Shown: positions 1 to 8,076, numbered from the stretch's first letter. The stretch: 64,000 bases of DNA from SVTX01 sp045660325 (GCA_045660325.1 JAZRDO010000032.1:46364-110363), one strand, 5' to 3'. Program-made: numbers and translations. The notes: generated from the letters alone by a model not told the origin.

Positions 1-473
1 CTGATGCGGGCAAGAGTGCTGAGGAGATCATCGCTGAGGTTAATTGGATCATGTCCCGTCAGGCATTTATGGGCATTGACGCAAAGCTCGATTACCTTAT
101 CTATAACGGTAGACTTAAGGGTGGTAAGGCGTTTATGGGTCAGATGCTCAAGATCTGTCCTGTTGTACATTTCAACAAGGAGGGCGAGTGCGTTCCTCTT
201 GAGAGTGTAAGAACTCCTAAGAAGGCAATGGCGAGAACCTGCGAGATCTTGAAGGAAATTATCGGCGACCGCGCGCCCGAGGACTATATTCTCTGGCACG
301 TTTATACAGGCCCGTCACAGATCGGAATTCTTAAGGAAATTGAAGCAAAATACGATATTCATACAAACCACGAGGCAGTTATTATGTCCCCCGTAAGCGG
401 TGCACATAACGGCCCTTGGCTCGCAGGCTACGGATATTTTCCTGTTCGCCGCGAAGATGAGCCTCTCGAGTAA
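1..473 (+). CDS. DegV family fatty-acid-binding protein, C-terminal part
   Basis: The reading frame is open from base 3 and is cut by the window edge, so only about 156 C-terminal residues are seen. The sequence has the typical DegV C-terminal lobe: a stretch starting DYLIYNGRLKGGKAF, a KICPVVHF segment, the KKAMAR helix, and a late GPSQIGIL followed by a Gly-rich GAHNGPWLAGYGYF end. Family members bind a fatty acid and hand it to the FakA kinase for use in phospholipid synthesis; that role is known for the family and is only inferred here. The lipid-binding N-terminal domain lies outside the window. Confidence 0.8.
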   Translation, partial: DAGKSAEEIIAEVNWIMSRQAFMGIDAKLDYLIYNGRLKGGKAFMGQMLKICPVVHFNKEGECVPLESVRTPKKAMARTCEILKEIIGDRAPEDYILWHVYTGPSQIGILKEIEAKYDIHTNHEAVIMSPVSGAHNGPWLAGYGYFPVRREDEPLE

Positions 474-519
474 TTTTACGGAAATATCGGATATATAACC
501 TTGAAAAGGGAGAGCGGGG

Positions 520-888
520 ATGACAAAGCAGGGATTTTTTGAATATTGCCTTGAAACATATAGCACCTCGCCCGATTATCCCTTTGACGAGGATTTTGAG
601 ACGGCGGTGTTGAGACACGTTGACAACCGCAAATGGTATGCGATCATAATGAGAGTTTCGCGCCGTAAGTTTGGATTTGACAGCGACGAGATGATTGACG
701 TTGTAAATCTTAAGCTTCCTACTGAAATGTTCGGCTCGTTTGGTGCGGACGAAGGAGTTTATCCCGCATATCACATGAATAAGCTTCATTGGATATCTGT
801 TCTGCTTCCCGACGCGCCCGATGAAACGGTAAAATTCTTGATAAGCGTCAGCTTTGAGGCAACGAGGAAAAACAAAAAGAAAAAATGA
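520..888 (+). CDS. MmcQ/YjbR family protein
   Basis: A 122-residue protein that matches the MmcQ/YjbR fold family in length and in its signature region: an N-terminal YPFDED, then VVNLKLP and the conserved YHMNKLHWISV near residue 88, with a C-terminal LISVSFEAT helix and a Lys-rich tail. The family is described as double-wing DNA-binding proteins, but the biological role is unknown. It follows the DegV gene by 46 bases on the same strand and is closed by a hairpin at 902-927, so the two may share a transcript. Confidence 0.8.
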   Translation: MTKQGFFEYCLETYSTSPDYPFDEDFETAVLRHVDNRKWYAIIMRVSRRKFGFDSDEMIDVVNLKLPTEMFGSFGADEGVYPAYHMNKLHWISVLLPDAPDETVKFLISVSFEATRKNKKKK

Positions 889-901
889 TTTTTATAATAA
901 A

Positions 902-927
902 GCTGCGCTTGATATAGCGCAGTTTTA
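902..927 (+). terminator. Intrinsic terminator after the MmcQ/YjbR gene
   Basis: CTGCGCT (903-909) pairs with AGCGCAG (916-922) across a 6-base loop and is followed by TTTTATTG. Confidence 0.65.
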
Positions 928-951
928 TTGTTTAATATTGAATTTTAGGTA

Positions 952-980
952 TTGACAAAGGCAAACAATTATGATATAAT
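952..980 (+). promoter_or_regulatory. Promoter of tRNA-Ser
   Basis: TTGACA at 952-957 and TATAAT at 975-980 with a 17-base spacer, a perfect sigma-A match, ending 26 bases before the tRNA. Confidence 0.85.
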
Positions 981-1006
981 TACCATTGTTCGAAAAGTTA
1001 ATACTC

Positions 1007-1095
1007 GGAGGCATATCGAAGCGGTCATAACGAGGCGGTCTTGAAAACCGTTTGGGGGCAACCCCACGGGGGTTCGAATCCCTCTGCCTCCGCCA
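1007..1095 (+). tRNA. tRNA-Ser (anticodon UGA)
   Basis: Acceptor GGAGGCA (1007-1013) pairs with TGCCTCC (1085-1091), followed by discriminator G and an encoded CCA (1093-1095). The anticodon loop reads CTTGAAA, giving UGA. A long variable arm (TTTGGGGGCAACCCCA) marks it as a class II tRNA, and the T-arm is GGGTTCGAATCC. The 3' end is partly copied at 1228-1252 and 1851-1874 in the repeats described below. Confidence 0.95.
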
Positions 1096-1249
1096 TAAAA
1101 AAGCAACATCCCTGTGGGTGTTGCTTTTTTATTGTGAAGCAAGATTGCTTGAGAAATCCCGCAAGCGCAGTGCGCGACGGGGCGAATTTGCACAGCAAAT
1201 TTGCGGCTTGATTGAAAATCAAGCCTCGGTTCAGTATCCCTCTGCCTCC
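1092..1249 (+). repeat. tRNA-tail hairpin repeat, copy 1
   Basis: This 158-base unit begins with the last tRNA bases (GCCATAAAAAAGC), contains a terminator (1098-1130) and then a chain of small palindromes, for example AAGCAAgatTGCTT, GCAAATTTGC and GGCTTGATTGAAAATCAAGCC. It ends in GGTTCAGTATCCCTCTGCCTCC, a degenerate copy of the T-arm and acceptor 3' strand of the adjacent tRNA-Ser. A second copy lies exactly 623 bases downstream with no indels and about six substitutions. Confidence 0.9.
1098..1130 (+). terminator. Terminator of tRNA-Ser
   Basis: AAAAGCAACA-CC pairs with GG-TGTTGCTTTT around CTGT, ending in a T-run at 1125-1130. It lies inside the repeat and is therefore duplicated at 1721-1753. 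Confidence 0.85.
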
Positions 1250-1257
1250 ACCAAACA

Positions 1258-1294
1258 AAAACCGCAATTCCGATACAAAGGGATTGCGGTTTTT
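1258..1294 (+). terminator. Second terminator, upstream of the small cargo gene
   Basis: ACCGCAAT (1261-1268) pairs with ATTGCGGT (1283-1290) and runs into TTTTTG. The 3' arm overlaps the -35 box of the next promoter. Confidence 0.7.
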
Positions 1295-1312
1295 GTGTTT
1301 TTATGCTATAAT
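1284..1312 (+). promoter_or_regulatory. Promoter of the 108-residue cargo gene
   Basis: TTGCGG (1284-1289), 17 bases, TATAAT (1307-1312). It lies between the two repeat copies, so the cargo gene carries its own promoter. Confidence 0.6.
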
Positions 1313-1336
1313 GAATTTGAGAAAGGCGGTGATTGT

Positions 1337-1663
1337 GTGATTTCTTTTGAAGATATTACAAAACTATTCTCCTTTGATTTAGAAGCCAAATGCTGTATCG
1401 AGATAGAATTCTTGGTTAAAGGCTATCCAAAGTATCAATCTTGCTGGATGGGAAAAATGCCTGACAAAACAAATAAGAAAAAAGAATTATATTGGTACGG
1501 GCTGGTTCCCGATGGCTCTGAAGCATATAATTATGATAATTTTCAAGACTTTTCTTCCGCACCCGTTTTTGACGGAAAAGCCCTAAAAACAATTTGGAAG
1601 GAAGTTGAGATTTTATCGATAAACGGATGCGAACCGGAAGAGCATATTAAAGCATATCTTTAA
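1337..1663 (+). CDS. Small protein of unknown function between the tRNA-Ser repeats
   Basis: A GTG start at 1337 is chosen because GAAAGGCGGT sits just upstream; the frame extends further back, but that part would run through the tRNA and repeat. The product has 108 residues, is soluble and acidic-to-neutral, with no signal peptide or membrane segment. It has a notable YPKYQSCWMGKMPDKTNKKK stretch and an ELYWYGLVPDG motif. I recognise no domain of known function. It is enclosed by the two 158-base direct repeats and has its own promoter and a terminator in front, giving it a cassette-like setting. Confidence 0.7.
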   Translation: MISFEDITKLFSFDLEAKCCIEIEFLVKGYPKYQSCWMGKMPDKTNKKKELYWYGLVPDGSEAYNYDNFQDFSSAPVFDGKALKTIWKEVEILSINGCEPEEHIKAYL

Positions 1664-1714
1664 TACCGTTGCTCTTAAGCTATTAGTATCCTTGTATCAA
1701 AATTACAGTTTATA

Positions 1715-1872
1715 GCCATAAAAAAGCAACATCCCTGTGGGTGTTGCTTTTTTATTGTGAAGCAAGATTGCTTGAGAAATCCTGCAGGCGCAGTGCGCGA
1801 CGGGGCAAATTTGCATAGCAAATTTGCGGCTTGATTGAAAATCAAGCCTCGGTTCAGAATCCCTTTGCCTCC
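1715..1872 (+). repeat. tRNA-tail hairpin repeat, copy 2
   Basis: About 96 percent identical to 1092-1249 over 158 bases with constant offset 623. Substitutions are scattered. It includes its own terminator copy (1721-1753) and ends in GGTTCAGAATCCCTTTGCCTCC, a degraded tRNA-Ser 3' end. No intact tRNA precedes this copy; what stands in front is 50 bases of unrelated sequence after the cargo gene. Further small hairpins such as TTGCGAAGCAA (1884-1894) follow it. Confidence 0.9.
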
Positions 1873-1994
1873 GCGAGCCAAAATTGCGAAGCAAATGGCG
1901 AGAATGCTTTGTGGTATTGTGTCGTATTATGTCGACCTCGCATATACTGTCATAGGGAAAATATCCCATGCAAAAATATATAATGAGGTAATTT

Positions 1995-2849
1995 ATGGCT
2001 ATTTTTACAAATCAGGCTACTTTAACTTATAGAGGAAACACCACGAACTCCAATGTCGCTTATGGCGAGATTTTGGACGTTTTGGTGGCGGAAAAGACCT
2101 CGGTTGAGGGAAGCTATACTTCGGGCGGTCTTGTAACGTATGTGGTTACGTTGCGCAATACGGGAAATGCCGCGCTGAACGGTCTTACTGTAACCGATGA
2201 TCTCGGCGGTTATGAGTTTGGCTGCGCGATGGTTTACCCCTTGACTTACGAGGAGGGCTCTGCGATTCTCTTTGTCGACGGCGTTCTTCAGCCGACTCCT
2301 ACAGTTGTGGCAGGACCGCCCTTAGTAATTAACGGCATCAATATCCCCGGCGGAGGCGACGCCGTGCTTATTTATCAGGCTCGCGCAAATGAGTTTGCAA
2401 ATCCCGATGTAGATGGAGTTATTATAAACACGGCGACTGTTACGGGCGAATGCTTTACCGCTCCCGTGGTAGCGACCGAGGAGGTGGTTGCCGCTGCCGA
2501 ACCTTTCCTTACAATTTCCAAGGCAATTACGCCTTCCCAGGTGGTTGACAATGACAGAGTAACTTATACTTTAGTCATTCAGAACTCTGGAAATCAGGAG
2601 ATCGTCGCGACTGACGATGCGGCTATCAGCGACGTATTTGATCCCATTCTTACGAATCTTGTCGTGACCTTTGCAGGTGAGGTTTGGACTGAGGGTGTGC
2701 AGTACAATTACAACGAGGTGACGGGACTCTTTGTTACCGTGCCCGGAAGCATAACCGTTCCTGCGGCGACCTATACTCAGGATCCCGAAACGGGCGCTTA
2801 CAGTCTCACTCCCGGTATCGCAACACTTACGATTACGGGAACTATCTAA
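1995..2849 (+). CDS. DUF11-repeat protein without an export signal
   Basis: A 284-residue, almost entirely beta-type protein with two DUF11-like repeats. Repeat 1 (about 40-160) has YVVTLRNTGNAALNGLTVTD; repeat 2 (about 165-280) has YTLVIQNSGNQEIVATDDAA and ends in ITGTI. It starts MAIFTNQATLTYRGN with no signal peptide, no C-terminal anchor and no sorting motif. GAGGT lies just before the ATG. DUF11 repeats usually occur in surface proteins of Clostridia; how this one would leave the cell, if it does, is not evident. A bidirectional terminator follows directly. Confidence 0.8.
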   Translation: MAIFTNQATLTYRGNTTNSNVAYGEILDVLVAEKTSVEGSYTSGGLVTYVVTLRNTGNAALNGLTVTDDLGGYEFGCAMVYPLTYEEGSAILFVDGVLQPTPTVVAGPPLVINGINIPGGGDAVLIYQARANEFANPDVDGVIINTATVTGECFTAPVVATEEVVAAAEPFLTISKAITPSQVVDNDRVTYTLVIQNSGNQEIVATDDAAISDVFDPILTNLVVTFAGEVWTEGVQYNYNEVTGLFVTVPGSITVPAATYTQDPETGAYSLTPGIATLTITGTI

Positions 2850-2852
2850 ATA

Positions 2853-2890
2853 AAAAAGCCTTGAAAACGTGAGTTTTCAAGGCTTTCCTT
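2853..2890. terminator. Bidirectional terminator between convergent genes
   Basis: AAAGCCTTGAAAAC (2855-2868) pairs perfectly with GTTTTCAAGGCTTT (2873-2886) around GTGA, with A-rich and T-rich flanks on both sides. Confidence 0.85.
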
Positions 2891-2891
2891 T

Positions 2892-4115
2892 TTACAGACC
2901 GAGGAAGCAGGCGTCCGTTTTGCCGGCTTCGATATTTTTGTATCTGTGATAGATGTTTACGTACTTGAGGGCGTTGAATCTCTTGTCGCCCTTGAACTGA
3001 TAGATGTGTCCGTCGTAGTACACGTTAAGCTTGTTCTTTCCGAGCACGACAACGGCAGAGGTATCCGCGAAGCTCCAAACGGTGCCGTCGCAAACAATTC
3101 TGTCGCCATAGAGGGCGAGATCAACCTTATCCTTTAAAAGAACCTTGTTCTTGTTGGGGATTACCTCGCGCATTTCTGCGGTGTCCTCAAAGAGGGGGGA
3201 GTCGGTAAGCGTGTTAACGTCAAGGCGGTTAATGTAATCATTCTGGTATTCGTACCAATCGTTTACAAAGCGGAAGGGAAGATCACAATTAACTCCGCGA
3301 AGCTCTGTGGTTTCGGTATATTCGACCGTCATGCCGCATTTTGTACACTTGAAGAAATTTCCATTGCTTTCGAGCTTTGTAAGTCCGCACTCGGGACACA
3401 CGTAAAGTGCGCGCTCGATATATTCTGCCTTCTTGTCGCTTTTAAACGTGTGGTCGGCATTCGCTTCGTTTACGTAAAGCTCACGCGCGATAAGCTCGGT
3501 TATCTCGTTGTCATTCATGCCCTTGAGCTCCTCGGGTTGAATTATGCGGGAGACGTAGGAGTGCATCTTGCCCTTTCTTATAACGTCGCTCCAACGGGGA
3601 TGAACGCCGTAGCCACCCTCAATGCGATATATGGCAACGGGGAGCTTGAGCTGTCGCACGAGAGTTGCGATAGAGGGATTTATGTATTCGGTCTTACCGC
3701 TGTACGTACGGTTACCCTCGGGTGCGATCGCGATAGTACCGCCTTCACGGATAACGCGGAGGCAATTCATAATTGCGGAAACGTCTGTTGTTTGCTTTTT
3801 TATGGAAATGGGCGCTACGAGATATTTAATAAGCTTTGAGGAAAAGCCGTTTGAAAAAATATCCTCGGTTGCAAGATAATATATAGGATCGCGGAATGAC
3901 ATTCCTACAAAGAACTGGTCGAACGCGGTTTGGTGGTTGTAGAGCACGAGGTACTGTCCGCGCTTATCCTTTGGCAAGCGATCGATTTTGATATTATATC
4001 TGATTCTTGAATACGTGCCGAGTGTTATATTAAAAAAATCACGGAAAAATTTGTGTCGCGGTCTTACCCACCTTGACTTTTTCTTTTTGTTTTTCTTTTT
4101 TGTGTCTTTAGCCAT
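2892..4115 (-). CDS. PlsC-like 1-acylglycerol-3-phosphate acyltransferase with zinc ribbon
   Basis: The start at 4115 (MAKDTKKKNKKKK) is preferred over the longer frame because GGAGGTAACAGAT precedes it; the product has 407 residues. The PlsC domain (about 20-215) carries the HX4D catalytic motif NHQTAFD (H61, D66) and the EGNR block (133-136) that binds glycerol phosphate. A zinc ribbon follows with C240, C243, C257 and C260, then a beta-rich C-terminal domain of unknown role. The N-terminus is strongly basic, fitting a membrane-surface enzyme. The likely reaction is acyl transfer to lysophosphatidate, but the substrate is not shown by the sequence. Confidence 0.85.
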   Translation of the reverse strand: MAKDTKKKNKKKKSRWVRPRHKFFRDFFNITLGTYSRIRYNIKIDRLPKDKRGQYLVLYNHQTAFDQFFVGMSFRDPIYYLATEDIFSNGFSSKLIKYLVAPISIKKQTTDVSAIMNCLRVIREGGTIAIAPEGNRTYSGKTEYINPSIATLVRQLKLPVAIYRIEGGYGVHPRWSDVIRKGKMHSYVSRIIQPEELKGMNDNEITELIARELYVNEANADHTFKSDKKAEYIERALYVCPECGLTKLESNGNFFKCTKCGMTVEYTETTELRGVNCDLPFRFVNDWYEYQNDYINRLDVNTLTDSPLFEDTAEMREVIPNKNKVLLKDKVDLALYGDRIVCDGTVWSFADTSAVVVLGKNKLNVYYDGHIYQFKGDKRFNALKYVNIYHRYKNIEAGKTDACFLGL

Positions 4116-4159
4116 ATCTGTTACCTCCGAATAATCGGGAAAAATGTCTATATATGTAA

Positions 4160-4188
4160 AGTATACCACAAAGTGAGGAATATTTCAA
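4160..4188 (-). promoter_or_regulatory. Promoter of the PlsC-like gene
   Basis: On the minus strand TTGAAA (4188-4183), 17 bases, TATACT (4165-4160). It stands back to back with the promoter at 4197-4225; the two -35 boxes are 8 bases apart. Confidence 0.75.
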
Positions 4189-4196
4189 GGGTATTC

Positions 4197-4225
4197 TTGA
4201 CTTTTGCTTGCGCGAGTGTTATACT
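4197..4225 (+). promoter_or_regulatory. Promoter of the Pcp-like gene
   Basis: TTGACT (4197-4202), 17 bases, TATACT (4220-4225). Confidence 0.75.
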
Positions 4226-4252
4226 TTTAATATATTTGTATGAGAGGGAATT

Positions 4253-4783
4253 ATGAAAAAAGTTTTAGTCAGCGCATTTTTGCCCTTTAATCATAAGGGA
4301 AACAACTATTCTTCCGAGGTGTTACGTTATCTTTGCTCCGACAAGGTGGAGATCGAAAAAATAACAGTTGACGTTATCTACGACAAGTGCTTTGAATCCG
4401 TTTCTGAATGTGGTCTTGAAAATTACGATTTCATCGTGTCTCTCGGCGAGGCGAGAATGAGAGAGACCTTAACGGTTGAGAAGCGCGCGAAGAATATTTC
4501 AAGCTGCTCGCTCCCCGATAACGACGGAGAGATAAGAAATGAGCAGATAATCGACGAATCTTTAAGTGAGTATATCGAGAGCGAAATGGACTTTGATAAA
4601 TTCACGGGCTTTGCGGATATATCTTACGATGCGGGTAAGTTCGTTTGCAATAATCTTTATTTTCATTTACTTAAATATGATAATGCGAGAACGTTGTTTA
4701 TCCATATTCCCGAGTGCAATAATGATACGGAAAAGTACAAGGAAATAGCGGAAAAGGTCAAAGGAATCATTGAGGCATTATAA
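4253..4783 (+). CDS. Pyroglutamyl-peptidase-like protein (peptidase family C15)
   Basis: At 176 residues it is shorter than typical Pcp enzymes of about 215. The fold is recognisable: MKKVLVSAFLPFNHKGNNYS resembles the Pcp N-terminus, SLGEAR near residue 64 corresponds to the Gly/Glu region, DAGKFVCNNLYFHLL carries the nucleophile Cys, and LFIHIPE carries the catalytic His. These proteins remove N-terminal pyroglutamate from peptides. The divergent sequence and short length leave open a changed substrate. It stands alone between its own promoter and a terminator. Confidence 0.75.
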   Translation: MKKVLVSAFLPFNHKGNNYSSEVLRYLCSDKVEIEKITVDVIYDKCFESVSECGLENYDFIVSLGEARMRETLTVEKRAKNISSCSLPDNDGEIRNEQIIDESLSEYIESEMDFDKFTGFADISYDAGKFVCNNLYFHLLKYDNARTLFIHIPECNNDTEKYKEIAEKVKGIIEAL

Positions 4784-4809
4784 AAAGCAGGGCGTACGCC
4801 CTGCTTTAT
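4784..4809. terminator. Bidirectional terminator
   Basis: AAAGCAGGGCG pairs with CGCCCTGCTTT around a TA centre; it serves the Pcp-like gene and the convergent amidase gene. Confidence 0.85.
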
Positions 4810-4812
4810 TTA

Positions 4813-6843
4813 TTATTTTTTCTTTTTAAGAATAAAGAAGCCGACTGCTATTGAGGTAATTACTGCGATAATTCCCGATACGCTCGACTTACATCCGCCT
4901 GTTTTTGCGGTTACGCTTAGAGTGGCTCTCACCGCGCCGCAAATATTACATTCGGTGTCGGTATCATCTGTGTACGTGTGTTGAATATCTCGCTTTGTGT
5001 CACAGACATTGCACAATGAATCGCAGGAATTGTCGTGCGTATGCTCCACCTCGCGCTCAGCTTCGCATATATCGCAGAATGGATCGCACACCTTAGAATA
5101 TTCGTGCGGCGATGGCGTGCGCTCAAAATTACATACGTCGCAGTAAGCATCGCACGCGTTTGTGTAAGTGTGTTCTATTTCGCGTGTGAATCCGCATTCA
5201 CAGGTCGTATCGCACTTGTTCTCGTAAATGTGGTCGGTGCAGCTTACGTTGACCGTAACCAAAACGCTTACCGTGTTATAGTTGTTTTTGTCCTGTGGGG
5301 TAAAGGTTGCCTTGAAGGAAACCTCTCCAAGCTCATTCATTAATGCCTGCGAGCTTGACCAGGTCCAGCCGCTTGGCAGGGAAACCGTACCGAGCTTTGA
5401 TTTGAATTGTCCCTTAAGATTTTGGGGAACGGTATATTCAGGATCAATTTTTGAAACGGCTATTTCGAGATCGATGCTGTGCTTTGTTCCGTCGCCTGCG
5501 GTAAATACCGCGGGCTTTTTGCTTGTGCCCGCGTTACCTACGTTACCGTCAGCGTTCGCCCACTCCCAGCCTGCGGGTAGTGTTACGTCGCCGAGGGTGT
5601 CGCCGTATTTTGCCGAGAGACCTTCGGGAATAATTATAGGAACGTTATAGTTTACGATAACGAGGAAGGGGATTATTACATTATTCTTTGCGGAGCGCGC
5701 CGCAACAGTTACAGTGACGGTCTGTCCCTCAAAATTCGACAGGTCGATAGAAAGGTTCTTTGATTCGGGCATAAACAAGCTGTTTTGAGTGGCGTCAGAG
5801 AACCCTAAGCTTTCGTAATATCCCGCCTCGGGCTCGCCGTCCGCACCGCCCGAAAGATCATTCCAAACGCCGTGATTTATTGAGTAGAGGTATTCCTCAA
5901 CTCCGCCGTCTATAGCCATCCAACCGCCTAATTTTATTGTTTGGTCGCTTCTTGCGGGAAGATCCATATCATTTGAATCAATGGCGATAACGCCTCCCTC
6001 AAGGCTTGACTTGTAGTCCTTAAGCATTCCGTTTACGGTCGCAACTCCGCAAAAATAGGGAACGGTAGCCTGATTTATGAGCTCAAGATTGTAATACTCC
6101 GCCAAGCCGTCCGCGATCGCGTAACCAACCTCGCGACGCTTTTCGGTGGTGGAGAGATATTTTGTAAAGTCGCCCTCGTTGTCCGCAAACGCGGTCTCAA
6201 TTAGCATAACCACGGGGACGTTGTTCTTTCTGCCCTGACGGAGAACTCTTAATTTGTCCGCCTTCTCGCCCGTGGGATAGGTATCGCTGTCGGAGAGGTT
6301 GTGTTTAAAGCTTCTCGCCTTTGTACCGAGCTTCTCTACCATATTATCGAGCACGACCTCGGCGGCAGCCCGTGAGGTAATCGCAACGGAATTGTTATAT
6401 GAAATATCCTTGCTCGGAACGTGAATTTCCGTACCGCTTACCGTGCTGTTATATACGTTTGTATGAATGCTTACGAAGGCATCCGAGCCCTTTTCCAATG
6501 CAAAATCAGGTCGTGATTCAAGGCTTGGACAGGGAACGCTCTCATCAAGGTCGCCTCGGGTGAGGTGTACCTCGACGTGCTTGTACTGTAAGAGCCTTTC
6601 TTTGACATACATTGAGATATCGTATGTATGACGGCTCTCGTAGTGGGATTTGTCACCGTTTGCGTAAAGTGTTGCCGCCTTTGTGTTGCCCGGGTCGTCT
6701 CCGCCGTGACCGGGATCGATCGTGATGACTATTTTGTCATTTTCCGCCGCGGAGGAGGGTATGCTCAGGGCTGCGAGAGCCGAGATAATAATTAGAATTG
6801 AAATAACGAGGGATATAAGCTTTTTTGTGTTGTTATTTTTCAT
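4813..6843 (-). CDS. N-acetylmuramoyl-L-alanine amidase with Cys-rich repeats
   Basis: A 676-residue exported cell-wall hydrolase that would cleave the amide bond between N-acetylmuramate and L-alanine. It has a signal peptide (1-33) and an Amidase_3 domain (about 38-255) with zinc ligands H46 in DPGHGG, E69 and H127 in SIHTN, and the catalytic E216. Two beta repeats of the YGDTLGDVTLPAGWEW type follow (about 395-540), then five repeats of about 21 residues with the pattern HxYxxxCDxxCxxCxxxR, then a C-terminal membrane helix and a KKKK tail after GGCKSSVSG. It starts 9 bases after the aldolase stop with only a weak AAGG site, suggesting coupled translation. Confidence 0.9.
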   Translation of the reverse strand: MKNNNTKKLISLVISILIIISALAALSIPSSAAENDKIVITIDPGHGGDDPGNTKAATLYANGDKSHYESRHTYDISMYVKERLLQYKHVEVHLTRGDLDESVPCPSLESRPDFALEKGSDAFVSIHTNVYNSTVSGTEIHVPSKDISYNNSVAITSRAAAEVVLDNMVEKLGTKARSFKHNLSDSDTYPTGEKADKLRVLRQGRKNNVPVVMLIETAFADNEGDFTKYLSTTEKRREVGYAIADGLAEYYNLELINQATVPYFCGVATVNGMLKDYKSSLEGGVIAIDSNDMDLPARSDQTIKLGGWMAIDGGVEEYLYSINHGVWNDLSGGADGEPEAGYYESLGFSDATQNSLFMPESKNLSIDLSNFEGQTVTVTVAARSAKNNVIIPFLVIVNYNVPIIIPEGLSAKYGDTLGDVTLPAGWEWANADGNVGNAGTSKKPAVFTAGDGTKHSIDLEIAVSKIDPEYTVPQNLKGQFKSKLGTVSLPSGWTWSSSQALMNELGEVSFKATFTPQDKNNYNTVSVLVTVNVSCTDHIYENKCDTTCECGFTREIEHTYTNACDAYCDVCNFERTPSPHEYSKVCDPFCDICEAEREVEHTHDNSCDSLCNVCDTKRDIQHTYTDDTDTECNICGAVRATLSVTAKTGGCKSSVSGIIAVITSIAVGFFILKKKK

Positions 6844-6852
6844 TGTATTGCC

Positions 6853-7875
6853 TTATATAATTGAAATTAGTTCTTCTATGTCCTGCATTCTTGTTGCCCA
6901 GCTTGTGCAGAAACGTACAACCGTATGGCTGCCGTCGTATTTTTCCCAGAAATCAAATCTTACCTTTTCGCGAAGAGCCGCCATTTGGGAGTTTTCAAGG
7001 ATAACGAAGGTCTGATTGGTGGGAGAATCGATGAAGAATTTGTAGCCCTTTTGTGCGAAGCCGTGGCGAAGAGCCTTGGCGCATTCAATAGCGTTTTTGC
7101 CGATTTCAAAGTAAAGATTGTCCGTAAAGAGCGCGTTGAATTGCACACCCGTGAGCCTGCCCTTGGCAAGAAGCGCGCCATTCTGCTTGATTCTTGTAAC
7201 TATATGGGAGGGAACTCTGCTTGTAAATACGAGAGCCTCTCCGCAAAGAGCCCCGACCTTTGTGCCGCCTATATAGAAAACGTCGCAAAGCGCGGCGATA
7301 TCGGGAAGGGTGAGATCGTTTTCCTCGCACGCGAGCGCATAGCCGAGGCGAGCGCCGTCAAGATAGAGGGGAATATTGTATTCGCGGCAAAGAGAGGAAA
7401 GGGCAGTAAGCTCGTCCTTTGAATAAAGTGTGCCGTATTCGGTGGGGTGGGAGATATAGACCATACCGGGTGAAACCATATGCTCGTGGCTCTCGTCAGC
7501 ATAAAACGTCTCGAGATATTCGCGCACGTCCGATGCGGATATCTTGCCGTTTTCAGCCTTTACGGGAAGCACCTTGTGACCCGTGAATTCGATCGCGCCC
7601 GCCTCGTGAACACCGATGTGTCCCGTGTGAGCGGAGATGACGCCCTCGTATCTCTCAAGCATGGCGTTGATCGTAAGCTGATTTGTCTGCGTGCCGCCCA
7701 CAAGGAAATATACGTCAAGCGCGTTGCCACCGCATGCTGCCTTTATCTTTTCCTTTGCCGCGGCGGTATATTTATCAGTGCCGTAGCCCGACAGGGGCTC
7801 CATATTCGTCTTAATAAGTTTTTCGAGAACTTTTTCGTGCGCGCCCTCGGAATAGTCGTTTACAAAATATAGCAT
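6853..7875 (-). CDS. Low-specificity threonine aldolase / beta-eliminating lyase family
   Basis: A 340-residue PLP fold-type I enzyme. It has the family N-terminus FVNDYSEGAHEKVL, the VGGTQTNQLTINAML cofactor loop, the H-rich SAHTGHIGVHEAGAIE, LYLDGARLGYAL with the PLP-contacting Asp, and the Schiff-base Lys in GGTKVGALCGE. It cleaves L-threonine or allo-threonine to glycine and acetaldehyde in known members. GAGGCAATC precedes the ATG. It is first in a two-gene unit with the amidase; no functional link between the two is apparent. Confidence 0.85.
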   Translation of the reverse strand: MLYFVNDYSEGAHEKVLEKLIKTNMEPLSGYGTDKYTAAAKEKIKAACGGNALDVYFLVGGTQTNQLTINAMLERYEGVISAHTGHIGVHEAGAIEFTGHKVLPVKAENGKISASDVREYLETFYADESHEHMVSPGMVYISHPTEYGTLYSKDELTALSSLCREYNIPLYLDGARLGYALACEENDLTLPDIAALCDVFYIGGTKVGALCGEALVFTSRVPSHIVTRIKQNGALLAKGRLTGVQFNALFTDNLYFEIGKNAIECAKALRHGFAQKGYKFFIDSPTNQTFVILENSQMAALREKVRFDFWEKYDGSHTVVRFCTSWATRMQDIEELISII

Positions 7876-7907
7876 GATTGCCTCACAAATTTAAAAAATA
7901 CATAATT

Positions 7908-7936
7908 ATTTTAGCATTTTTTTACGTGAATGTCAA
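7908..7936 (-). promoter_or_regulatory. Promoter of the threonine aldolase-amidase unit
   Basis: On the minus strand TTGACA (7936-7931), 17 bases, TAAAAT (7913-7908). Confidence 0.8.
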
Positions 7937-8047
7937 TAAAATAAATACCTTTTAGCAAGAATTGCGGGAGTTTTTTTGTTTTTTATGAACAAAACAGGGA
8001 AATAATATTATTTTTAACAGAAATATATTCGTTTTACAAAAAAAGTC

Positions 8048-8076
8048 TTTACAATATTTGCTTTGTATGGTATAAT
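8048..8076 (+). promoter_or_regulatory. Promoter of the CHAP-domain gene
   Basis: TTTACA (8048-8053), 17 bases, TATAAT (8071-8076). The 250-base gap between the divergent genes holds only these two promoters and AT-rich sequence. Confidence 0.8.

Noticed and set aside
1052..1336. N-terminal extension of the small cargo gene
   Set aside because: The extension would translate the tRNA-Ser 3' half and the hairpin repeat; the GTG at 1337 has a ribosome site.
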